From contig WPIO01000001.1 of NCBI GenBank assembly GCA_009760855.2, positions 10,104,001 through 10,168,000 of the forward strand: a stretch of DNA of 64,000 bases, written 5' to 3'. This stretch comes from Cristatella mucedo (lineage: Eukaryota > Bryozoa > Phylactolaemata > Cristatellidae). Made by a program: the position numbers and the translations under genes. Numbering within the stretch: position 1 is the first letter of the stretch; each line of letters opens with the position of its first letter. Positions 36,815 through 48,759 of the stretch are shown here, piece by piece. The notes under the pieces are model-generated. The model saw only the letters and a program-made list of their open reading frames with translations. It ran no database searches and was not told the origin of the DNA.

Positions 36815-37474
36815 CCTTTATGTGACTTACTGCTTGTTGGTCTACCGGCCTGTGCCATCAGGCCCTTACAGCTGGAGCAAAACTCTGCAGCTAGGCTTGT
36901 CTGTCGTGAGCATCGCAGTTGACATATCTCACCACTTCTTGGCGATCTGCACAGGCTCCGAGTAAGAAACGCATCGACTTCAAGGTTTTGTCACTCCCTT
37001 GTAGATCCCTTCATTCTTCGGCTTCAGCCTACCTATCAGCCTACTGCCCTACCAGGCTAAGCATGGTACCACTTAGGATCACCACCACTTTTCGGAATCT
37101 AATTGCTTACCTATACCTCGTACGAACCTCAAATCTTTTGGAGACCGTGCCTTTGCCCCCAAAGCCTGGAACTCACTCCCGACTTGCATCATGACATACT
37201 CTGACTTGACCACATTTAAAAGAAACTAAGAACGCACTATATGTCGCAGCATTTAGTGGGTCCTTGTGGTTCGACCTTTATGTGCTTATGCATGCTGACA
37301 TTGTGCATGTCACCCCTAACCATGTCATTCTTGTTGTTTTTTGAGCATGCTACCACTAATCATTCGATCGTGCTGCCTTTGCAGCAAATGTAAAGTGCAT
37401 AGAAAGAGATTGAGTTTTCTGAGGGTGCTTTATCAAGTGTATTCTTATTGTTAATGTTATTATTATTATTATGC
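36815..37474 (+). mobile_element. LINE-A C-terminal region and 3' end (decayed)
   Basis: It starts within the 'ctgcttgttggtctaccggc' block and runs through to the TTA-repeat tail in the same order as the reference copy. Small deletions break the frame. The intergenic DNA to its left (35.9-36.8 kb) shows no gene. Confidence 0.85.
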
Positions 37475-37479
37475 ATACC

Positions 37480-38690
37480 TCACCAGAAAGTAGAGATTGG
37501 CTTTTTACAGGCCGCCGATTTTGCTTCCCAGAGAAGCTGCACCTAGCCTGGCTGGGACCGGTCGCTTACATTCTTACATTCGAGCAAAAGAAAGTTTGCC
37601 CACATGAGTAAGGCTTAAAATCTCTGGCACTGATTACTTCATGAAGTATGAGAACAATTTTAAGCTGCCTGCACGGTATCGGGTGTGCATCCTCACAGTA
37701 TTTCAAGTTCTTACATTCTTGATCTTGAACTTGCCGATAAGTTCTTACAATATTGATCTTGACCTTGCTGACACACAGGCTCTGCTGTAGGCTAGAGTCG
37801 AGGTTCTGTTGTAGGCTAGAGGCAAAGCTTACTTCTCTGTTAAATCCTACGGACGCCAGTGTTCAGCACGTTCGAGAGCCGCTGACGTTTTGCTTGACAG
37901 TTACGATGAAAAAACTGATGATGATGTTCCGGTGGACTTCCATTACAGACAAGCCTGCAGTCTTTCCTTCTTGAAGTTCCCAAATAGTGCCGGCTCTCAG
38001 TGTGGCTATCGGTGGCGTAGCAGTGCACCCATAGGCCATTATTGCAACTACGAAAAAGTCAGGGTACTCAAGAAAACTTTATTAAGTCCTGCATAATATC
38101 AAAGGGTAAACATGTTAACAATCTGCTGCTTGTACTGATACTCGGTACTGCAAACTCCTGCAGGAACAGGACTGCTCATTGAATGTATATATATGGAAGT
38201 ATGGTATATTTCAGCTCACAACATCGTTGCGGTGTGTGCAAGCATTGAAATTGTATCACGGTTTGAGTTATACAAATTTGAGCAACGTATACTGCAAAAC
38301 AGTCAGTAAGGAAGAGTTTGTGTTAGCACAATGAAGCATTGAGAATTAAATGGAAGTCTCAGATTGGAGGAATGGGATAGCCGTGTGATTGCTTTATGGA
38401 GTGTACGGCTGTCAAACTTGCTGTATGGCTTACTTGCTCCTCAATTGCTGTCTTGTTTGCTGGCTTTGCCTACAAAATGAATGCTATATCAACAGATCTC
38501 GCCACCACTATTGCCTACACTTTATAAGCCACTGCCTAAGTAGCAGATGAAATAATTTCTTTGCATTGAATGAAGAAACTTACATAAAGCCCGATAAACT
38601 TGGGCTGTTAGCAGCAATCTGAACAATCTTTTAATGCTAGGAACAGGATGACGTCTGTCCACATGCTGCTTTACCTTGCTTATTGCAGCT
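37480..38690. other. Intergenic stretch, no gene seen
   Basis: No exon or repeat is recognised. It lies between a LINE-A tail and the 3' end of the FAM216-like gene and may include that gene's 3' untranslated region. Confidence 0.35.
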
Positions 38691-38695
38691 ACTCG

Positions 38696-38967
38696 TCATT
38701 GCCTAGCTTCGATGCTTGCATGTCGTGCATCATCGTTGAACGTGTGGTAGGCGGACTTGGTGGACGTGTTGTCCTTATCTGAGCTAGATGCATCCTTGTT
38801 CAGCTGCTCTATCTGTGGCTTTTGCTTATCTTCCGTGCTGCTCTTGGACGGCTGCTCCTTTTTTCTGTTGGCTATCCCAACGTTTGGATCTTGGATTCCG
38901 AACTGCCTTTTTCTGGGCCCACCAATGTAGCGCACATATTTATTGTATTCGAGGGGATCGAAGAAAC
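38696..38967 (-). CDS. FAM216-like last exon
   Basis: It begins with the two bases completing Gly, then 89 codons and TGA. The start is aromatic and basic (YNKYVRYIGGPRKRQFGIQD), and the rest is charged and probably disordered. Confidence 0.65.
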
Positions 38968-40001
38968 CTGTAGAATTTCAAAAAGGAAAGGATTTTAAAA
39001 GAGTTTTAAAGGCTTGACCTTCTAGTGCTGGACAATTCCATTTAACTTGGTACTAGGAAAGCCTATGCTGCCGGAATAATGCTGTTATTGGGATGAGGTA
39101 CTTTCCCCTGAGATAGATGGCATCAGTTTACAGCATTTGGAATTGAGTTAAGTAACTTGTGAGTACCAGCAACTACTGAAATAGGAGCTGTAAATGAAAT
39201 CTATGAACACGTTTACTGACATATATCTGCCACTAGTTTCTCATCTGGCTCTTGTGTCACCCTGCTGGTGATCAAATTTAAGTGGCTGTGTTGTTGTTGT
39301 GGAAAGCTTGGTAAGCTAAGCTACACAGAGTAAGTTGAACGACTAGCAGAAACAAAGGAAATAATGGCTGCACGTTTGGCAAATGGCATGGTAAGGCATT
39401 TAGCAGCTGGAAACTTGTTGAGGAGAAACCCAAGAGCAGAGTTAAAACAGCACGTAGAGCAATTGTTAACGATCACATTGAGACTCAAGCAAATGAAATA
39501 TTCATGTATAACTGGTAGATGGAAATGCACTTTGTAGATAAATCTGCATAAGCAAGAAAAACTGAATAGCCTGCACATATAAATACACATACATGCCTGA
39601 TTTAGGTGAACTTGTGGTGTCTAAAGCAATAAGGCCTGACATTAATTCAGTTGTATAGCCCCTGCTGCTACCAGCTGTTTTTGAAGATCTGGGATGGCTT
39701 AAACCAGTGGTATGGCTCTGCAGATTTGTCTAAATTTAGAGCTATCTTATTAGAAATGCCGTCTTTAATGTGCAGTGCTAATTTCCATACCTCCAACCGG
39801 CACATGAGAACATTTGGGCACATGTTTATTCCTTTGCTCGATTAGCTTCACTTACCTCGAGCTTGCTCCCTGGCAATGAGCTGGACGTACTGAGCTTGCT
39901 TTAGCTGCTTCATCTTTGTCATGTCGTACACTCTTGCAATATCATACAAGTACCTCTTCTGACCGAGTGTCAGATCTGGGTGGTACATGTGAGCTGCATT
40001 C
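38696..40001 (-). CDS. FAM216-like protein, two 3' exons (5' exons not found)
   Basis: Exons are 40001-39856 and 38967-38696; the acceptor 'ttctttag', donor GAG|gtaagt and second acceptor 'attctacag' are all good, and the phases join through a split Gly codon. The first exon encodes HMYHPDLTLGQKRYLYDIAR, then VYDMTKMKQLKQAQYVQL. This resembles the FAM216A/B core, a 'PDLT..QKRYL..IA.IY' helix pair, as I remember that family. The last exon gives FFDPLEYNKYVRYIGGPRKR and a Lys/Ser/Asp-rich tail to a TGA at 38696-38698. FAM216 proteins have no established biochemical function. At least one upstream exon is missing; its last codon must be completed by the first base at 40001. Confidence 0.6.
39856..40001 (-). 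CDS. FAM216-like core exon
   Basis: 48 codons between clear splice sites, with the sequence HPDLTLGQKRYLYDIARVYD that defines the family resemblance. It ends in AREQARG, the Gly being split across the intron. Confidence 0.65.
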
Positions 40002-40069
40002 CTAAAGAAGAATTATGTAAGAAATAGATCTCTACTTTCACCATAATCCTAACTGCTGCACTACATGGT

Positions 40070-40566
40070 TGAGCAAAGGATACAGAGCGTTCTTACGCTG
40101 ACCCACAAGGCCCGCCACGGCTTGGCTCCTTTATACCTAGCTGAACTGCTGCATCAGTTTCAGCCTGTTCGCGCCCCAGGTCCTGTGTAGACAATAAATT
40201 AGCTGTCCCATTCCTCCGCTTAAAGACAGTTGACGACAGAAGCTTTAGCTCTGCAGGTCATAGACTGTGGAACTCGCTTCCACAATTCTTACGCAACGAC
40301 ATCTACTCTCCAACTGCCGACTATGGCACATCTTTTTCAGCGGTCCTGAACTGCTACTTCTATGCTACTCACTACCTCAACTGCTCTCCTAACTCTGCTA
40401 TGCTTCCCACTTTCTCTTTGTTGCGTGAGACGAAGTCTGTTGGCTACCGAATGCGTACCGAAAGCCGCTTAGGCTGTGAGTGCGCTATACAAAACTCTCC
40501 TGCGTAACACCCACATGGTCTTTATGACTTTGTGGAGTTACTGACGGAGATACATTACATTACATT
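40070..40566 (+). mobile_element. LINE-B 3' end with ATTAC tail
   Basis: It corresponds to 54.83-55.31 kb with about 20 differences by eye over 480 bases. The coding part (RHGLAP-like, 'ctgtggaactcgcttccac') has been frameshifted. The tail is 'attac' repeated about three times. It lies just upstream of the FAM216-like core exon on the opposite strand. Confidence 0.88.
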
Positions 40567-40823
40567 ACATGGTGATGTGTAGAGGGTATCAGCTGCATTT
40601 CCAAGACATGAAATAGCTGCAAAGCATCTCCCATTTCCACATGTATTCCCTGATTCACAGCTGTATAGAGGTGCGCACAGTCGTTGCACGAGCAGGTAGG
40701 TGCCGACCACATTCTGTACTTGCTAGCCAAAATACTTTGCTTTAAAGGAAATCGCATGTGAAATGCTGCATGATCTGGGTGGTGTATATCCTTTGTGATA
40801 TATGTGCTATATCCTTTATGATA

Positions 40824-40829
40824 TGTGTG

Positions 40830-40915
<86 letters not shown>
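40824..40915. repeat. (GTGC)n then (GT)n microsatellite
   Basis: About a dozen GTGC tetramers followed by about fifteen GT dimers. Overlapping open frames on both strands are artefacts. Confidence 0.95.
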
Positions 40916-40916
<1 letters not shown>

Positions 40917-40979
40917 ATTAAAACAAGACAGATTTATGAAAAAGAAATTGTAATGGACTAAAAATAGAACACACATAGA

Positions 40980-42460
40980 TGCATAAATGAGAGAAATGTA
41001 ACATGGTCCATCTTAAGTATTTACTGCTTTTATTATATTATATTCATAAGAGCCTGGTCCTGAAAATCCAGGAATTCACTGGGCAGAGCATCAGAAATCT
41101 AAAGAACTTCTTAGGGCCATGACATGGAATGATTCCAGTACAAAGTTATGGTTAAGATTACCAAACAGCCCACACCGGTAAATCTGTGATGAAGCTTGAA
41201 AGCAGTAAAAATTTGTTTCAGGCGTAGGCTAGTATTGAAAAAGGCCAGACAGAGAAAATATTTTACTGGGCTATGTCTAGACTAAAGAAACATACAATGA
41301 TAAGCAGGCAAACAAGAACAATTTCATCGGGATCGTGCAGAGTAATTAGAGTCCTGCGAGATAGCTGCTCAAAACAAAGGAGTAACCAGGAGACATGCTG
41401 CTGAAGTGTGCTAAGTTGAGTGGAATGCTATCCTGGAAGCAAGAAATAAGAATGCTAGTAGGAGTTGGAATTGGCTGACAGTGGTTGGTGGAGGTGTCGA
41501 CCACATCACAGAAGGGAATAGCGGATTGATTAGCATGCCCTGAAGGCAAGTTTATGTCCAACAGTCAATCGAAAGCCTACAGTTTTCAACAGATAACTCA
41601 TACATTGTCAAGAAAATGCAGTGCCATTAACCACATTGGTTAGCAGTTCAACAATGACTCATCAGAAATAAGAGGTCCTACGTAACTTCTGAATGGAATA
41701 AATGAGGCTGAACCCTCCGCAGGATGTATATAGTTCAACAACTGCCCGCCGAATATCATATTGCCAGAGAGAAATAAGATGTTTTACCGTCTTGATTAGA
41801 ACCCATGGCTTCTGACACCAGAAATAAAAAGCACAGTCCTATTGCTAGCTATACTGTCTATGTCAGCAGTCATAGATTTGGTCATTTTTATTCACTGGTC
41901 CCATGAGTTTTAATCGACTTGCACATTGACAATCAGTCTTGGAATCAGTGAGCCACTCTTTAAGAGTTGTTACTGAGTGCATACTCCGGTTACACAACGA
42001 TGGTGTCTCTGTGCTTCCAGGAACGTCATTGACCCAAACTTGACATTTAGCCATAACGAGTTTCTTGTTCGTGCCCTAAATTCAGTCAGTAAATTACCAA
42101 TGCTGCACTTCTGAGTAAATAAGTGGTCATCCTAATTGAAACTGTTTATTCGAATGCACGGGTAAAATATAGCAGAAATGGCAGTAGCAGATTTGTCTTC
42201 ACCTCCAGAAGGAACCTAAAATCCAAAGGCTGTCGTGGCAAACAGTGCCTGCTTGCTGAAACAGCTTGTGCTTCTAATTAATCGGTTTGCAGAGATGCTA
42301 GAAACCGACGAGATTCTCGCATCATCCCTCCTGAATAATATAAATCTTGCAGTGATGGCACCATTTCTTTGCCTGCTTCATGTACGCACTAGCCATTCTC
42401 AGGCAGAATATATATGTGCAAGGCAAGCACTCGAGTGCAATACTTTTTGTCACTGCTTGA
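40980..42460. other. Stretch without recognised gene
   Basis: No confident exon was found. A 93-codon plus-strand frame at 42235-42516 has a plausible amino-acid mix (CLLKQLVLLINRF) but no family match and runs into the next SINE. Confidence 0.3.
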
Positions 42461-42464
42461 GCCG

Positions 42465-42605
42465 AACTGGTTTGGTCCAGCGGTTAAGGTGCTCGCCCCG
42501 ACCAAGGTCTGACTGAGGTCGTGGGCTCGAGCACCGGGGCATATGTGAAGCACCTGAATAGAGATTAAGTTCTCTTAAGGCACTATACAATGAATTGCAT
42601 ATTTC
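42465..42605 (+). mobile_element. SINE-B copy (tRNA-derived, near full length)
   Basis: The head is 'tggtttggtccagcggttaa' (A-box type), the B-box region 'gtcgtgggctcgagcacc', then 'catatgtgaagcacctgaat' and the LINE-A-like tail 'agattaagttctcttaaggc'. The final TTA repeats are missing. Confidence 0.85.
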
Positions 42606-42609
42606 GTTA

Positions 42610-44955
42610 TCCTTGAAAGCTTACAACATCTAACTTTATCTGAGCAGCCAGCTTTTCATTTCATTCGGAAATTTCTTCATTCATTAGTTTTGCATTATAC
42701 TTTGACTGTAATGAAGTATGTGGATTAGCTAAAGCAGAACTAAAATGGGTGCCTAGAGGTATGATCACCTGCATGCATGGAAAACCCACAAAAATCAATG
42801 AGAACTATTTTTATAATGATGCCATAAGCAACAGTGGTCACCTGTTGAATTAGCCTAATTGCTTAACTGTTCGACCTTCACCGTGCTTGATGAAAGGGGG
42901 CTTGAATTCTACATGCATGCTCAGTCGAATGGGTGACAGAAAATGGCCTGACGTTCGCTTTCCTTTAGACTCAGCTCCACAGTAATGAGATCTACGAGAT
43001 TTAGCCCCTTGGCAGGCTACCGGACGTGGTTTGCCACGAGGCAGCACCCTTAGAATCCTTTAGCCATCCCTGATGCTTCCAGGGAGAGGGTACCCAAATT
43101 GAAGAGCATTATTAGAAGCTTGTCGGACGGTTCACCGTGGCCGTGTAGGTTTGATACGTTTCTACAGAGAAGGGCTTCCCCTTGCTTTACACCAATTTTT
43201 TAGCAGGCCTGAAGAGCCCTCCTCAGGTTGCGTGACAATCCAGCAATCTTTATGGAGGAGGGAGTAGTATTACTTTTTTTTACAGAGGTGCCATATTTTT
43301 ATGGGGAGGCTGAAGAATCCTGCCAGTCAGCCCCCATTCGGATTGCAACTTAAACAGAGGTCTGGGGGCCACAGGGCTTGGGGAGAACTGAAAGCATTCT
43401 AGAAGGCAGCAGTCCCTTCAGCTCTCCTGTTTTGGGTCAGTGTTTTGACGATTGGGAAAAGCATTTTTGGAGCCCTCTGACTAATTGCAAAATCAATTGC
43501 CCTCTGAAAATCGTTTCTATATTCTGTTGAAAATATGTTACATTTGGCAGTTCTAATCGTAGCAATTCGCGTAGGAATCTTTTCACCCGGCCGTGTTGTA
43601 ATTGCCTGAGCTCACTTGCTCTTACTTAAGGCTGCAGCCAGTATTTTTAGTTGCTGCTACCCCCTTGGTTAGGGCCTCACAACAACGGCTACCTGTTGAC
43701 GACCCAGTGTTTTCCTGCAGATTTATTGGGAGTACGATGAACACTACGAGTAAATAATAACTATTTTTCTAGCTTCCGAATACCTGTAGCTAAAATTAAA
43801 AAAAACTGCTTTTATAATACATGTGCACCCAAGCACTCAGTTGTTGTGAGTACATTGAGCTGATTCGGAAGATGGAAGCTGCTAAAACTCTTATTCTTTT
43901 ATGCAAATGAAGCTATTGAACCAGCGAATCTTACTTTTCTTAAATCTCGGCTTGCTAAGCAACCGGAATATAAAAGTATGCTGTGTGACGTCACACTTCT
44001 GAAGACTTATCGCTTCTGCACACCATCCCCACTGAAGCTGAAGATTAGCATTTAGTCACCTCCCTGAAAAAGTTCTGGCCCCTGGTCTTTTAGGAAAAAA
44101 ACTTTCCCCGGAGTGCCGACAATAATTGCTTTTCGACTGAATGTAGAACATGGCTGACCTGGCTGCCATATCTACAGGGTATGATCATAGGTCAGAGGGC
44201 TCCGTGACAGTGCAAGGCATGAAAGAAAATAGTGCGTTCCCTTGGCCTAGCTAGTAGAACTCTGGCCTTCTGTTGGGGAAGGCAAGCACTCCACTCCACC
44301 CACTCGTAAGTATCCTCTGGAGTCTTTTGTGGCATTGAATGCAGTTCAGGCATCTTGGTTAGGTGGTGGTTCACTGACCTGTAGCCTTGTGGTGGGACTG
44401 TTCTGGCTCGGCTTCTTGTCATAGGCTGCTTCAACGGATGTGTGGCCTCAGATTGACACGAATAGTGGTGCCACTCGGTGGACATCACATCTGCAAGATG
44501 GCAGCCAGGGGGCATCAGTAGAATACGAGCATGCAGGACCTCCAATAGATGCGCTCACATATCAATTGGTTTGCTAAAACTCGCGAGCAAGACTGCAGAG
44601 GCACAGCTTTTGCTGCTAGCACCTTTCAGGAGCTGATGGCTCAAAAAGCAGCCTGCTGTGTAATCCTCATTACTACATATCCTGTTCACCACACTGCATG
44701 CTTATGTATTGTTAAACTAATTAAAGCTTACCAGGAAAGTGTTTATAGTGCCCTTGACTGGTCTGCCACCTCTGGCAATTGCTTGGGTATTGTGGTGCCT
44801 GATGCATGAAGTTTCTGCCGATGTGCATGCATCTATTTGTCGTTAGTGAAGTGCATGCACATCTATTTCGTGCATGCTTTCAATGTTATCAGGTTTTGCT
44901 TCATCCGAAAGCATCTAACAGTGACTACGGTCACTAGATTAAACTGATGTTCCCC
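42610..44955. other. Stretch without recognised gene
   Basis: Two minus-strand frames look somewhat protein-like but match nothing I know: 42850-43047 (65 codons, basic) and 44192-44545 (117 codons). Neither has a clear pair of phase-compatible splice sites. There is no other structure. Confidence 0.3.
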
Positions 44956-44959
44956 AGGG

Positions 44960-45115
44960 CCTTAGGACCCCAGGAGGTAAGCTACATGCTGGTCACGACT
45001 CAGGTTGCTGGTTCGAATCTGGCGTTGGGCGATCCTTTATTGCCCATTACCAGAAGTGGTGATAGCCGTTAGGGCTCTTCTGCTGACATGTAAATGAGGC
45101 CGTTGAATCAGCTGA
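44960..45115 (+). mobile_element. SINE-A copy
   Basis: The B-box region 'gctggttcgaatctggcg' is followed by 'gatcctttattgcccattac', 'gatagccgttagggctcttc' and 'ggccgttgaatcagctgac'. The head is diverged. Confidence 0.8.
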
Positions 45116-45119
45116 CCTT

Positions 45120-46840
45120 TCTTTGATGGCTGTGGACCTGAGACTTTCTGGGACCAAGGGCTATAGCTGCAACACATTCACTCACCTCTCTGCTCTCGAT
45201 CAGCTGGGGATATCTGAGATCCTACTCTTGCCCTTGGTGAGGTCGTCACTCGATCAGCTTCACTTCTCGGCCGCTTGTACCTCGGTGAACTTGAGTCGGT
45301 GCACTTCGCATGACGTCTCGATAGAGGAGAGTGGTCTACGTATGAATGTTTCCATTTCAACAACAATGTTTTCGATCGAGCAAACTCGGATTAGTGCCGG
45401 TTACTAATTAAGCCTCTAGCACTGCATAACATACCTCGAAAGTGTCGTTCAGGTGTGCTCTGTTGGATGCTACAAAAAGGTGCATAGATGAGGCATAAAG
45501 TCAGACTTGGACATCTCTCACCGAACTACAGCCACGAAGGGTGAGTCACCTATCCAAGATGGTACACTGCTGTAGCTCTAGCAAGAACCGAGAAACGCCA
45601 TTGCTCTCGCAAAGTATATGACATCCTTAAGAGTTGACAGCATTGAAGATCAAGTATTCTGGGCAATATCCTTGCATAATAACAGCAATTAATGACACTA
45701 ACATTGAATAGAGCTTAATGTAGCACTGATACATGTCCAGTGGTTCAATGGTACCAGTTAAATCTCTGCTTCCTTTAATGATATATGTCAAACGATATAG
45801 CAATTTGTTAAGTACCGGTTATTGGAACGACTTTTTTCCGATGACAACTAACTTCTTGATAGCTTGAGCTTGACTAAGAGCCGTGCATGCCATTGGGGTC
45901 ATTTCGGGACGGTTAATTAGCTTTGCAGCTGGTGCTGATGAAAACCCCCTTAGGTCAGGCTGAAGAGACAGGCTCCGCCTGCCTCAAATTAAGCTGCAGC
46001 TGCTGAACCCACTCCCTGGATTCTGATGGGCAGGAATTTATTCACAGGTGAATGTCTAGAATAGCAGCCGATTTATTGGAATGTTCAGAGAAGTCAACGA
46101 TGAGGCTAAAAATAAGGCTAATAATGAGCCTAGTAATAAGCCGCATAGGGTCTGTTAAGCTGGACTTACACATTCCTGGCCGGTCTCTGGATGATGCTAA
46201 CATTTTTTTCAAAGGAGGCGATCATATTTCTAGAGCTAGTAAAGAGTTTTTATACAGGGCTGTAGGTCTCCCGAAAGGAGCAGGCCTTTGGTGCAACCGA
46301 AGGTGCTCTTTTTAATGGGAATACAGATTTTGCTTTAGATGGGTGGGCTGAATGAGACTTCTAGGCAGATACAGAGACACCGGCAAAGTGCTTCGAGCTA
46401 TCCTTTTATTTGGGAGCAGTCCCTTAAATAAAGAGGCTTAGAACCACGTGCGAAAATCTCGGCAGGCAGCCAGTTCAGCTGTGTCCTTTCTTTCCTTATA
46501 GACTATTGGCAATAAAAGCTTTTGCTCTGCCTGTATCTAGACTGAAGATCACTTGCACAATTCTTGCAAAATTAAGATATCGATTCTCCTGTTCCTACAC
46601 TTACCTGCGACTTTGGCCGTCTGCTGCTGAATGGGCTCTCAGGTGGCATTTCTTCAAAGAAGAAAATGTAAGCTTAAGTGACAGCACCTGGATGTGCATG
46701 TGGCACTCCCTTCCCAGCGACACGAACATGAGGTTAGAGGTCAACTTCTAGTCTAGCATTCGCAAGGAAATTGGATAGCCTCAGGAGACGCTTCATAAAT
46801 GCCCTCTATGGTTCTTGTCAAAGCCCCCCCCCTGCATCTC
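45120..46840. other. Stretch without recognised gene
   Basis: A minus-strand frame at 45178-45366 is Arg/Ser-rich and ends near a good donor (AGAG|gtgagt). It could be a first exon, but no partner exon was found. Other frames here look accidental. Confidence 0.3.
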
Positions 46841-46844
46841 ATAG

Positions 46845-47025
46845 TGTTGATGCATACTGACCCTGTGCATGTCACCCCTAACCATGTTATTCTTGTTGTT
46901 TATTGAGCATGCTACTACTAACCATTCAATCATGCTTTCTTTGCAGCAAATCTAAAGAGCCTAGAAAGAGATTGAGTAATCTGAGGGTGCTTTATCAAGT
47001 GAGTTATTGTTATTATTATTATAGA
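46845..47025 (+). mobile_element. LINE-A 3' end
   Basis: 'gaccctgtgcatgtcacccc', 'gcagcaaatctaaagagcct' and 'gagggtgctttatcaagtga', then a TTA-repeat tail. It is 5'-truncated to about 180 bases. Confidence 0.85.
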
Positions 47026-47089
47026 TGTTACCGAAGAGATGACACCATGGTAACTCGACGGTAGTGCATTGTATATACATAATTATTTC

Positions 47090-47273
47090 ACAACAGTCTC
47101 AGTTTGGTCATTTCGTATAACAAAGTCTTGGAATGCAAACCTTGCAAAAGTATCAAAAGCAGCAGGAACTGAAATGGGGCACCAGTAAATAGTGGTTGTT
47201 ATCTTCGGCACTCGCACAACTATCTCAGCCTTTAGTAGTAACTCGGATGTGAATACGCCTGCAAGCAAAAATG
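47090..47273 (-). CDS. Possible terminal exon, unrecognised
   Basis: After a 'tgcttgcag' acceptor, a 59-codon frame (SELLLKAEIVVRVPKITTT, then FDTFARFAFQDFVIRND) runs to a TAA. Its composition is protein-like, but the phase does not obviously match the candidate exon at 47657-47774. It is weakly supported. Confidence 0.2.
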
Positions 47274-47656
47274 CACAGAATTTATCTCAGCCTCGTGAGC
47301 CATTTTATTCATTAATGCGCTTGCATGATGTCTGGTGAAGCAGAAGAAGCCACCACGAGCATGGCTTGGTTTTTCTTTTTTCTTGGAAGCATTTATGTCT
47401 TCCGGTCTTTTCTCCCGAGGCCTACCCAACACCTTGCAATGCCACATTTCTGGAAAGCTCGGCTGTGCACGTGATGGTAATTAATGTAAGACAAGTTGTG
47501 AGGCACCAGAAACTACACGGTATCTGAATCCACAGGTCAGGCTTTGCCAGCACCCAGAATCTTCACGGGAACACGTTAGCCACAGATCACTTAGCATTTT
47601 GCATTAGAACGTCTTAGCAGCAGTATACCTGGCTGCAGCAGCCACCGGATAATTAC

Positions 47657-47774
47657 CTGCTGCACTTCATTAAACTTGTTGTTCAAGAGAATGAGCCTTG
47701 AGCTCGTGTTCTTCACATCATACACCTTGGCTACAGGACTGTCTGCTGGCCACTCCTTGCCGTTCAAGCTTATC
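47657..47774 (-). CDS. Probable internal exon of an unrecognised gene
   Basis: The acceptor is 'gttttctag' and the donor is CAG|gtaatt. One leading base is followed by 39 codons, including SLNGKEWPADSPVAKVYDVK and LILLNNKFNEVQQ. The exon is clean and looks conserved, but I cannot place the family. The next exon must start in phase 0, and the previous one must end two bases into a codon. It may belong with the candidates at 51.0-52.0 kb or with the FAM216-like gene; nothing proves either. Confidence 0.45.
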
Positions 47775-47857
47775 CTAGAAAACAGCGACCTAATTTTATA
47801 GAAAGCATGCAAAGGCATCCATTACAATGACATCGGCTGTTTTCAATTAATCTTGTG

Positions 47858-47858
<1 letters not shown>

Positions 47859-47900
<42 letters not shown>

Positions 47901-47914
47901 AAGGGAGAGAGAGA

Positions 47915-47990
<76 letters not shown>
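47859..47990. repeat. (GA)n then (GT)n microsatellite
   Basis: About 38 bases of GA, a short interruption, then about 70 bases of GT. Several long poly-dipeptide frames on both strands come from this. Confidence 0.97.
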
Positions 47991-48106
47991 ATGCTTGCAT
48001 GCGAGCGTGCATGTGCGCAGGCATAAACCCAAGTGGCCCCAAGTTTTTTTAGCACTTCCTGGTTTATTTATTTGCCTTGGTTGAGGACGCAACCAAATCA
48101 GACACA

Positions 48107-48186
48107 GGGAGAGAGAGAGAGAGAGAGAGAAAGAGAAAGAGAGAGTAAGGTGGAGCAAGAGTAAAAGAGAGAGAGACAGAGAGAGA
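48107..48186. repeat. (GA)n-rich simple sequence
   Basis: An imperfect GA-rich tract of about 80 bases with AAAG and TAAGG interruptions. Confidence 0.9.
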
Positions 48187-48582
48187 TCGTGTCACAAGCC
48201 TACATAATGACTGGGTTTGTATCTTCGAACTAATATGCCTTTGGCTTAAGGGAAAGCTCACCTGGCATGCTTGATAGTCACTGGCTAAGCCTGACCTGTC
48301 GGCAGTGCCATGGTTTCCTTTTTTAGGCTGGCATTAGATTTTTTGGCTTCCTAGTCCCGAGCTGCCAAGTCATGGTATACACCAGTGGCTGCCTGGTCAG
48401 TATGCTGTGTCACTTGCCGGTTAGGAAAGCCTTTCCAAGGCAACCAGACTGATCAAGAGGCTTGCCACAGCTTCGAAGTGGGTCCTGCTGTTGTTCTGAA
48501 GGGGCACGGGTCCATTCTGTACTTTGTGCAGGTTGTGCCTAACACTATTTGGATCCTTTCCGGTTGCCTCATTTAGTACCGA

Positions 48583-48752
48583 AGCCGTGATGGCACATTA
48601 GGTAAGGCGGTTGCTTTTCACGACATCGGTCCCGAGGTCGTGGGTTCAAATCCTTCGGTGGGTGACCCTTTATTGCCTCTGCAAGCAGCAGTGATAGTCG
48701 TAAGGACTCTTCTGTTGCTATGCAAAAGAGGCTGTTTAATCAGCTAGTACAT
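48583..48752 (+). mobile_element. SINE-A copy (full length)
   Basis: The head is 'gccgtgatggcacattaggt', followed by 'ggcggttgcttttcacgaca', the B-box 'gtgggttcaaatcc', 'gaccctttattgcctctgca' and the end 'ggctgtttaatcagctagta'. The A/B-box spacing fits a tRNA-derived promoter. Confidence 0.87.
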
Positions 48753-48759
48753 TTGAATA

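Noticed and set aside
40560-40976. 138-codon minus-strand frame
   Set aside because: Most of it is the GTGC/GT microsatellite.
44192-44545. 117-codon minus-strand frame
   Set aside because: Protein-like composition but no family, no splice partners and no repeat identity that I can show.
47770-48158. Overlapping poly-(Thr-His) and poly-(Ser-Leu) open frames
   Set aside because: Pure products of the GA/GT microsatellite; no start context, splice sites or homology.
48583-48660. tRNA gene
   Set aside because: The A and B boxes are present but the cloverleaf is not; the same sequence recurs with a constant body, so it is the head of a SINE.
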